The notes beneath the pieces were generated by a model, which did no database searches, was not told the DNA's origin, and was given only the letters and a program-made list of their open reading frames with translations. The position numbers and the translations under genes were made by a program. From NCBI GenBank assembly GCA_030602675.1, contig JAUVZH010000252.1, positions 1 through 5,002 on the forward strand: a stretch of DNA of 5,002 nucleotides. The letters are read 5' to 3'. This document shows, piece after piece, positions 1-5,002 of this stretch; the first letter of the stretch is position 1; each line of letters opens with the position of its first letter. The DNA comes from Candidatus Heimdallarchaeota archaeon (lineage in GTDB: Archaea; Asgardarchaeota; Heimdallarchaeia; JABLTI01).

Positions 1-81
1 TGAGCATTTCCCCAATTATTTATCTTAAATTTATTAGAACCTAAGAGTAACAATTATTCTTTGTAATGATAAATATTCTTG

Positions 82-111
82 AAAAAAAGTAAAGACCCAT
101 TAGATACGGGT
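82..111 (-). terminator. Probable terminator of the first bZIP-like gene
   Basis: Read on the minus strand, this lies about 10 bases past the stop codon of the gene ending at 122. It has a short stem (ACCC at 111-108 pairing with GGGT at 98-95, 9-base loop), then a T-rich stretch with seven consecutive T (88-82). Archaeal termination depends mainly on T tracts, so the T run is the stronger part of the signal. The 4-bp stem is weak and could be chance. Confidence 0.45.
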
Positions 112-121
112 AATTTTTTAA

Positions 122-709
122 TTAATATAATATTTCTTCTTTTATCGTTTCTTTTAAAAATTCCTCAGTTTCCGATTCAAGAACATCTAACTTGAATTCT
201 CTCTCTACGGAACGTTCTCTACTAGCGAGTTCTGCTTCTAAAAGATAAAGGAAAGTTTGTTGTTGATTACTTTCTTGTGAAAGTTGAATGATTGCATCTA
301 TATTAATGCTAAGTTGTTCTAGATCATTAGTAGTTAATTCATTTAATGATCCTGAAGAATTTATGTCGAAAGTTGTGATAATGAGATCAAGTATAGACTC
401 CATCAAAGAAGAATTCTGGTCTATTTTCTCTCCAAAAGAAACAACTAATCTCTCTAATTCTTTTTTTCCTATTAATGATATCTCCCCCGGGGTAATTTTT
501 TTCCATGGAAAACTTGCTTTCGTTGCGTCTTTTACTTTTCTAGTAATTTTTTTTTGGTCGGATTTAGTTTTTGGTCTTGTTTCCAATTTAGCCAATTTTT
601 CTTCCAACTCTTTCATTTTTTGTTTTTTTCGTTCATAATATGCTCTTTGTCTATCTGCATTTGTAGCATGTTTCCTTGGTCGTCCACCTTTATTCTTTTC
701 TTTGGTCAT
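122..709 (-). CDS. Putative DNA-binding protein with bZIP-like basic/coiled-coil N-terminus (paralogue 1)
   Basis: This is a 195-aa protein that I do not recognise as a named family. Residues 8-16 (GGRPRKHAT) resemble an AT-hook core. Residues 17-29 form a basic segment starting at N17 and ending ERKK, followed by a short amphipathic zipper with M32, L35, L39 and L42 at a/d positions, broken near P46. A Lys-rich linker leads to a conserved block at 69-79 (W-x-KITPxEISL). A predicted helical part follows, with ESNQQQT at 146-152 and EAELASRER at 158-166, then a charged coiled-coil-like tail. The start is supported by GAGGT (718-714) just upstream of the ATG and by the match to paralogue 2 from residue 1. 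About 34 of the first 44 residues and 28 of 43 in the C-terminal block are identical to paralogue 2. It is divergent from the propeller gene. A role as a transcription factor is inference: the GRPRK..R.RAY..RKK motif also occurs in small bacterial and phage proteins of unknown role. Confidence 0.85.
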   Translation of the reverse strand: MTKEKNKGGRPRKHATNADRQRAYYERKKQKMKELEEKLAKLETRPKTKSDQKKITRKVKDATKASFPWKKITPGEISLIGKKELERLVVSFGEKIDQNSSLMESILDLIITTFDINSSGSLNELTTNDLEQLSINIDAIIQLSQESNQQQTFLYLLEAELASRERSVEREFKLDVLESETEEFLKETIKEEILY

Positions 710-740
710 TATTACCTCACATATATTATTGTGTTATTGG

Positions 741-761
741 TACTTAAAAGCGTTTCGTATC
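741..761 (-). promoter_or_regulatory. Promoter of the first bZIP-like gene (BRE + TATA-like)
   Basis: On the minus strand, GATACGAAAC (761-752) is followed by GC and the TATA-like TTTTAAG (749-743). Transcription would start about 25 bases downstream, near 720, giving a very short leader that still contains the GAGGT ribosome site at 718-714. The core ACRAAAC-NY-TTTTAA is repeated upstream of paralogue 2 at nearly the same distance from its start codon (40 versus 39 bases from the first T to the A of ATG). Confidence 0.55.
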
Positions 762-790
762 GTTACAAAACATTTATAAGGTTTCGTAAC
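762..790. promoter_or_regulatory. TATA box within an imperfect inverted repeat; promoter of the propeller gene, possibly bidirectional
   Basis: GTTACAAAAC (762-771) and GTTTCGTAAC (781-790) are inverted copies with one mismatch, separated by ATTTATAAG. The centre contains the best TATA box of the region (TTTATAAG, 773-780). On the plus strand the left arm acts as a BRE-like element, and a start near 802 would give a leader of about 28 bases containing the strong GAGGAGGA site (813-820). Read on the minus strand, the right arm becomes GTTACGAAAC followed by CTTATAAA, also a good BRE/TATA pair, which could start a second transcript for the 709 gene near 750. The arms could alternatively be an operator. 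A further GTAAC lies at 799-803. Confidence 0.6.
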
Positions 791-812
791 AAAGTACTGT
801 AACAAGACAATT

Positions 813-820
813 GAGGAGGA
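813..820 (+). promoter_or_regulatory. Strong Shine-Dalgarno site of the propeller gene
   Basis: GAGGAGGA lies 9 bases before the ATG at 830. It is complementary to the conserved 3' end of archaeal 16S rRNA and fixes the start of this gene. Confidence 0.8.
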
Positions 821-829
821 GTATAAAAT

Positions 830-3037
830 ATGAAATATAAAAAAATCATGACAACAGGAATTGTGATAGCATTCGTTATACAAGCACTTGTTGTAATATC
901 ATTTAGCAACTCGAACAAACTTGGGATTGTTAATTATCCCAAAAATAATCTAGAAGAAAAGATGAGTAATAAACCTAGCATATTTGGCAATTATTTCTAT
1001 GAGAACGAGGGACAGTTTGGTGAGAGCCAAATCTGTTACTATGGAAATATGCCAGGAGGGTCAATTGGTTTTGGCGAGAGCAAGATATTTCTAAAAATCG
1101 CTGACAGCGATCAAGTAGTTACTGTGTATTTTGTAAATGCACTTGCAGTAAAGCCAATAGCTCTTGAACAACAAGAAAGTACTGTGAGTTATTTCATTGG
1201 AAACAATGGTGCGCATAGCAATATCATGAAGTGTGAAAAAATTGCTTATTACAACTTATGGTCAGGAATTGATCTCTTTTACAAAATCACTAATGATGGT
1301 ATCAAATATGAATACCATGTTAATGTTGGAGCAAACGTTCAAGACATTAAAACCAGATTTGAAGGGTTAGATTGTCAACCATCAATAAAGTCCGACAAAC
1401 TAGTGTTATCTATTGGTGAACATCAAATTATCGATGATGGACTTCGCGTCTTCCAAGAAAACGATTTAGATATAGATGCTGAATTCATTTCTGATGATAG
1501 AAATAAATATGGTTTTGATGTTAGCAACTTTGATACAACTCGTAAACTCATAATAGATCCCCTAATCTATTCAACATATATCGGGGGAAGCGGTTATGAT
1601 ATAGTTAATAATATGGTTCTTGATAATCTTGGAAACACCTACATTGTAGGAAGTACGTCTTCAGCAGATTTCCCAACCAGTGCTACAGCTTACAACGATA
1701 CATTTTCTGCTGTTGGAGATGATGTCATTGTTTTGAAATTATCTGCAGATGGATCTACTTTACTCTATTCAACATTCATTGGTGGAAATGGAACCGATTA
1801 TGGATATGATATAGAAATTGATGATACTGGTTGTGCTTTTATCACAGGTTGTACAGATTCTATCAATTTCCCAACAGTTAACGCATACGATGAAACATAT
1901 AATGGTAAAGAAGGAGATTATGGCGATTGCTTTATATTAAAACTCTCTTCAGATGGTTCGTCATTAATCTATTCAACCTACTTTGGTGGAAGTGGTAACG
2001 ATGTTGCTCTAGGAATAGCAATAGATACCACAAATAACATAATTTTCACAGGAGAAACAACATCTACAGATTTTCCACTATATAATGCAATTGATAGTAA
2101 ATTTGACGGATTAGTTGAATGCTTCTTTGCGAAAATAGCTGCAAATGGCTCTTCAATAATTTTCTCAACCTATTTCGGTGAAACAGAACAGTCTCAAATA
2201 GAATTTGGATGTGCTATTGCTCTAGGAAACAATGGAGATATTTATTTCATAGGCACCGTTAGAACCGACAATATTACTATGACTGATGAAACAACCTTTG
2301 GTTCATATGGTGGAGATTTAGATATTTTTCTTGTTAAACTATCTGAGGATGGAGTAATGTTATATTCAACATATATAGGTGGAGATGGAATGGATAGTGC
2401 AAGGGCAATAGTAGTTGACAGTGCAAATAATCTTTACTTACTAGGAGAAACTACAAGCTTAGACATCCCCATCGCAAATGCATACGATGATGAGTACAAT
2501 TACATGTTTGATGTATATCTCATGAAACTTACAATGAATGGATCAATACCTGAAATCCTTTTCTCTACCTATTTAGGAGGAGATTACATGGACTATCCAT
2601 ATGATCTTTGTATAGACAGTGAAAGCAATGTGTATATAACAGGACAAACTTATTCAGAAGATTTCCCGATAACTAAAAATGCATACGATGATGAATTATC
2701 AGGTTCAACGGATTCGTTCTTATCAGTAATTTCATCAGATGGCAGTACATTATTATACTCAACATATTTAGGTGGAAATTTAGGTGATGGATCTTATAGT
2801 ATAGGTTTGAGCAATAATTTAGAGGTTATTATAGCTGGAACTACCAAATCAGGTGATTTTCCAACAGAAGCAGCATACGAAGACACTTATTCTGGTGGTA
2901 CTGATATCTTTGTCCTTAAAATAGAAATTGATCTTGAACAAGATGGTGTATCTTGGTCAATCTACTGGTCAATTTCAACCATCTTCACAATCGGTGCAAT
3001 TATGGTTTTATTATCAAAAAGGAAAACTAAAAAATAA
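830..3037 (+). CDS. Membrane-anchored surface protein with seven-bladed SBBP beta-propeller
   Basis: This is a 735-aa predicted exported protein. Residues 1-25 are Lys-rich then hydrophobic (about 9-25), a signal peptide or anchor. About 52-243 matches the N-terminal beta domain that usually precedes SBBP repeats, with YENEGQ (57-62), WSGIDLFY (144-151), IKYEYHV (159-165) and IDP (242-244). Seven repeats follow, opening with [YF]STxxGG-like motifs at residues 247, 313, 381, 445, 512, 578 and 643 (64-68 residues apart). Typical blade motifs include DFPT, AYDDxY and the LKLSxDGS strand. Seven blades would close one propeller. Blade 4 is degenerate (FSTYFGETEQ; the usual GG and following D are lost). 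A transmembrane helix at about 711-729 ends in the basic tail SKRKTKK, so the bulk faces outside the cell. Five N-glycosylation sequons (N289, N320, N439, N481, N570) all fall within the propeller. Ligand or partner is unknown. Related proteins are annotated only as SBBP repeat-containing; adhesion or envelope binding is a guess. Confidence 0.92.
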   Translation: MKYKKIMTTGIVIAFVIQALVVISFSNSNKLGIVNYPKNNLEEKMSNKPSIFGNYFYENEGQFGESQICYYGNMPGGSIGFGESKIFLKIADSDQVVTVYFVNALAVKPIALEQQESTVSYFIGNNGAHSNIMKCEKIAYYNLWSGIDLFYKITNDGIKYEYHVNVGANVQDIKTRFEGLDCQPSIKSDKLVLSIGEHQIIDDGLRVFQENDLDIDAEFISDDRNKYGFDVSNFDTTRKLIIDPLIYSTYIGGSGYDIVNNMVLDNLGNTYIVGSTSSADFPTSATAYNDTFSAVGDDVIVLKLSADGSTLLYSTFIGGNGTDYGYDIEIDDTGCAFITGCTDSINFPTVNAYDETYNGKEGDYGDCFILKLSSDGSSLIYSTYFGGSGNDVALGIAIDTTNNIIFTGETTSTDFPLYNAIDSKFDGLVECFFAKIAANGSSIIFSTYFGETEQSQIEFGCAIALGNNGDIYFIGTVRTDNITMTDETTFGSYGGDLDIFLVKLSEDGVMLYSTYIGGDGMDSARAIVVDSANNLYLLGETTSLDIPIANAYDDEYNYMFDVYLMKLTMNGSIPEILFSTYLGGDYMDYPYDLCIDSESNVYITGQTYSEDFPITKNAYDDELSGSTDSFLSVISSDGSTLLYSTYLGGNLGDGSYSIGLSNNLEVIIAGTTKSGDFPTEAAYEDTYSGGTDIFVLKIEIDLEQDGVSWSIYWSISTIFTIGAIMVLLSKRKTKK

Positions 3038-3063
3038 AGTCGCGGGATAAAGTAAGAGATTTA

Positions 3064-3098
3064 GTCGAAGTTCACCTTCGACGCTTTCCTTTTTCTCT
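3064..3098 (+). terminator. Hairpin plus T-rich terminator of the propeller gene
   Basis: A perfect 7-bp stem (GTCGAAG 3064-3070 with CTTCGAC 3076-3082) has a 5-base loop and is followed by a pyrimidine-rich tail (TTTCCTTTTTCTCTTC). It lies 26 bases past the stop at 3037, in the 61-base spacer between convergent genes. On the minus strand the sequence after the hairpin is not T-rich, so it fits the plus-strand gene better. The stem could still limit read-through from both sides. Confidence 0.65.
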
Positions 3099-3689
3099 TC
3101 ATTTCTGTTTTAGCTTGATCTCTTTATCTTTTGTCTCTTTCTTTAATTCTTCTACTTTGGATTGTAGAATTTCCAGCTTGTAATCCCTTATTTGCAATCT
3201 TTCTCTGTTGGCCAGTTCTGCTTCCATAAGATAAAGAAGTGTTTGTTGTTGGTTACTTTCTTCTAAAGTAAGTACAATATTATCTAATATTGGATCAAAA
3301 TGTTCAAGTACATTCTCAACAGATATTTCCAAGGAAGAATTCAAAATATCCAAACTTATTGTAGAATGTATTAAATTCTGTAATTGAACCTTAACAGCTG
3401 GAGTCCGAGTCATTTTTTCTCTAAAAGTTTTAGTTATTTGTACTAAGCTCTGTGTATCCATTAATGAGATTTCACTTGGTGTAATTTTTTGCCAAGCAAA
3501 GCTTTCTATTTCTTCTAATTCAAAGGTTTTCTTTTGTTTATTTTTGGCAGGGGTTTTAGTTTCTAACTTCTTTACTTTCTCCTCTAATTCTTTCATTTTC
3601 TCTTTTTTTCGTTCATAATAAGCTCTTGACCGGTCTGCATCTGTTGCATGTATCCTTGGACGTCCACCTTTGCTTTTTTTCTCTGACAT
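3099..3689 (-). CDS. Putative DNA-binding protein with bZIP-like basic/coiled-coil N-terminus (paralogue 2)
   Basis: A 196-aa paralogue of the protein at 122-709. An in-frame ATG at 3713 would add eight residues, but I prefer 3689. From there the protein aligns residue by residue with paralogue 1 (195 aa), the TATA-like box (3728-3723) lies at the same distance from the ATG as in paralogue 1, and the predicted transcript start (about 3699) falls downstream of 3713. The ribosome site is weak (GTGGG, 3698-3694). GGRPRIHAT is at 8-16, the basic segment ends RKK at 27-29, and the zipper positions are M32, L35, V39 and L42. The bZIP-type Asn at 17 is Asp here. The shared block WQKITPSEISL is at 66-76, ESNQQQT at 144-150 and EAELANRER at 156-164, followed by a Lys/Glu-rich coiled-coil-like tail. 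The middle (about 77-143) has diverged strongly between the two. It converges on the propeller gene and lies downstream of the TPR gene on the same strand. A regulatory role is inferred, not shown. Confidence 0.85.
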   Translation of the reverse strand: MSEKKSKGGRPRIHATDADRSRAYYERKKEKMKELEEKVKKLETKTPAKNKQKKTFELEEIESFAWQKITPSEISLMDTQSLVQITKTFREKMTRTPAVKVQLQNLIHSTISLDILNSSLEISVENVLEHFDPILDNIVLTLEESNQQQTLLYLMEAELANRERLQIRDYKLEILQSKVEELKKETKDKEIKLKQK

Positions 3690-3720
3690 ATTTCCCACTA
3701 CATTGTAATCCATAGTAAAG

Positions 3721-3741
3721 TATTAAAAAGGTTTTGTGATA
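3721..3741 (-). promoter_or_regulatory. Promoter of the second bZIP-like gene (BRE + TATA-like)
   Basis: On the minus strand, ATCACAAAAC (3740-3731) is followed by CTTTTTAATA (3730-3721). The core matches that of paralogue 1 (ACRAAAC, two bases, TTTTAA). Expected initiation is about 25 bases downstream, near 3699, which leaves a leader of about 10 bases before the ATG at 3689. An independent promoter here suggests this gene is not simply co-transcribed with the TPR gene upstream. Confidence 0.55.
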
Positions 3742-3835
3742 ACACGGAATATTTTTTGCTTTACAAGACAGTATTGTACTAACACAAAATCGATTAGCAA
3801 AATAATTTGTTTTTTTATTAGCCGTTTTTTAGCAT

Positions 3836-5002
3836 TTACTCTTTAATGAACTCATAGTATTTCCGGATGAAATCATCCCATATAGATACTTGTCCTAGCA
3901 ATCTTTCTTGTTGGTGGGTCAACTTCTCTGCTAACTTAAACAATCCTTTTTCATCAGCCAAATTCCTTGTTTCTAACAAAAGAGTTCTTGCTTTTTGTAT
4001 GTCAACATCTACCAATGAAAATTGTGCTTTCAACCATTGTGTTAAAATCTGAATGTTGGTTGCTTCGAGTCTTAGAGCATAGTTATTTTGATATTTAGCT
4101 ATTTTTTCAAGACGCTCAACATGTTCTTCTAATTCTACTAATACATATGTATCTCCTGAAATACTGAATTCGATCATTAATAGTTCACACAAATTGTTCA
4201 ATGCGATAACTGCATAGTTTTTGTCTTCAGGTTCTTCATCAACAATATTTTCTAAGATATCCAAAGCTTTCATCCAGTCTTTGGGACGAGTACTAGCTTT
4301 CAAAACTAAGGCTTGTGCAATACGAGATATTTGATCAAACAGGGTATTAAAATTTGAATCAACTAGAACTTTGAGTTCTTCTAGATACTTGTTATATGAA
4401 ATCACATCATTCTTGTCAATTGATATTCTCACAAGCAAAAATAGGGCTCGAACCATAGCTTTTATGTTTAACAATTCCCTTCTTAATTGCAAACTCATTT
4501 TTGTATTATCTAATGCTAGATTAAAATTACCTTTTGCATGGTGTATTTTTCCAAATAATTCATAGTAATATGATTTAGTCCAGAGATTGTTGACTTGTTT
4601 AATAATGTTAAAATTTTCTTCACTTATTTCTAAGGCTTTATCATATTCCCCTTTGTCAGTTAATGCACCTGCTAATGCTATCGATACTATTGTCGATAAA
4701 TGCTTATCCTTACTCACTTTGAGAATCTCAACAGCTTCTAAAAGATACTCTATAGCTTTATTGATACTTCCACTATGCCATTCAATGTTTGCGCTCATCC
4801 ACAAAGCAACACTTTTACTGCGAGGGCTTTGACTATTTTCAAAATCAGGTAAAACTTCTCTAAAAATCTCATGGGCTTTCTTAATTTCCCCCGCAAAATA
4901 ATAATTTAAAGCGATAGTAAATCTTTGACCATAGACATTCATTCCTAATGTTTTGTAAAGCTCAATTGATTGTTCAATGTACTTTATTGCTTTTTCATAT
5001 TT
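3836..5002 (-). CDS. TPR-repeat protein, 5' end outside the window (partial)
   Basis: The reading frame is open to the right edge: 388 residues are visible and no stop separates the ATG at 4942 from position 5002. The 20 codons upstream of that ATG (KYEKAIKYIEQSIELYKTLG) read as a TPR helix, so 4942 is an internal Met. Numbered from the first visible residue, TPR-like helix pairs lie at about 27-58, 64-97, 104-137 and 143-176, with a looser one at 184-215. Typical positions are seen in AxxxxxxGxxxKAxE patterns such as GEYDKALE (118-125). From about 225 to the end, the sequence resembles the C-terminal part of a TPR family that I recall as common in Asgard archaea: KALDILENIVDEE, then IALNNLCELL, then ending in ERLLGQVSIWDDF. 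No catalytic motif, signal peptide or membrane segment is visible, so it is probably a cytoplasmic protein-protein interaction scaffold. Its partner is unknown. The missing N-terminus may carry another domain. Confidence 0.88.
   Translation of the reverse strand, partial: KYEKAIKYIEQSIELYKTLGMNVYGQRFTIALNYYFAGEIKKAHEIFREVLPDFENSQSPRSKSVALWMSANIEWHSGSINKAIEYLLEAVEILKVSKDKHLSTIVSIALAGALTDKGEYDKALEISEENFNIIKQVNNLWTKSYYYELFGKIHHAKGNFNLALDNTKMSLQLRRELLNIKAMVRALFLLVRISIDKNDVISYNKYLEELKVLVDSNFNTLFDQISRIAQALVLKASTRPKDWMKALDILENIVDEEPEDKNYAVIALNNLCELLMIEFSISGDTYVLVELEEHVERLEKIAKYQNNYALRLEATNIQILTQWLKAQFSLVDVDIQKARTLLLETRNLADEKGLFKLAEKLTHQQERLLGQVSIWDDFIRKYYEFIKE

Noticed and set aside
288..638. Plus-strand open frame of 116 codons
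   Set aside because: It lies wholly antisense to the first bZIP-like gene, has Phe/Ser-rich composition expected from the complement of a Lys/Glu-rich gene, and has no ribosome site or recognisable motif.
554..802. Plus-strand open frame of 82 codons crossing the divergent promoter region
   Set aside because: It is hydrophobic only because it is antisense to Lys-rich codons. It overlaps both promoters and the gene start, and has no Shine-Dalgarno site.
1568..2940. Tandem DNA repeat (satellite or CRISPR-like)
   Set aside because: The recurring [YF]STxxGG-coding segments are protein-level propeller repeats about 200 bases apart with diverged nucleotides. There are no constant repeats or spacers of CRISPR type.
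122..3689. Toxin-antitoxin, phage-defence or transposon interpretation of the paralogue pair
   Set aside because: No nuclease, transposase, integrase or toxin motif is visible, and no terminal inverted repeats or target duplications flank the genes. The only support would be gene size and proximity.
3793..3833. Short direct repeats of (A)TTAGC downstream of the TPR gene
   Set aside because: Three short copies in AT-rich DNA without stem potential or a T tract on the minus strand. This is not enough to call a terminator or binding site.
3867..4832. Three short plus-strand open frames (3867-4052, 4371-4565, 4587-4832)
   Set aside because: All are antisense to the TPR coding frame, which shows clear TPR periodicity. 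They have no promoter or domain signal.

Overview
The window looks like chromosomal DNA from an AT-rich archaeon, most likely an Asgard (Promethearchaeota-type) lineage. Three things point this way. The promoters are archaeal, with TATA-like boxes behind purine/A-rich BRE-like elements. There is a large secreted SBBP beta-propeller protein with a C-terminal membrane anchor and a basic tail. There is also a TPR protein whose C-terminal part resembles a TPR family that I recall as abundant in Asgard genomes. The phylum call rests on recalled family resemblance, and I cannot assign a class or species.

Layout, left to right. 1-121 is the 3' flank of the first gene and contains a probable minus-strand terminator. 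122-709 (minus) encodes a 195-aa protein with a basic, bZIP-like N-terminus. 710-829 is a compact divergent promoter region in which a TATA box sits inside an imperfect inverted repeat. 830-3037 (plus) encodes a 735-aa surface protein: signal/anchor helix, N-terminal beta domain, seven SBBP blades (one full propeller), C-terminal transmembrane helix. 3038-3098 is a convergent spacer with a 7-bp hairpin and a T-rich tail. 3099-3689 (minus) encodes a second bZIP-like protein, a clear paralogue of the first; its start is better placed at 3689 than at the upstream ATG at 3713. 3690-3835 holds its promoter. 3836-5002 (minus) is the 3' part of a TPR-repeat gene that runs off the right edge.

How the parts may work together (inference). 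Two paralogous putative DNA-binding proteins flank one surface-propeller gene. All three have promoters sharing an ACRAAAC element directly upstream of the TATA-like box. In the divergent region this element occurs on both sides of a single TATA box. A plausible model is that the basic/coiled-coil proteins bind these promoters and control themselves, each other and the propeller gene. Nothing in the sequence proves this. The paralogue pair is the least ordinary content: its basic region and short zipper align without gaps to the register of eukaryotic bZIP proteins such as GCN4, followed by a conserved C-terminal region that I do not recognise.
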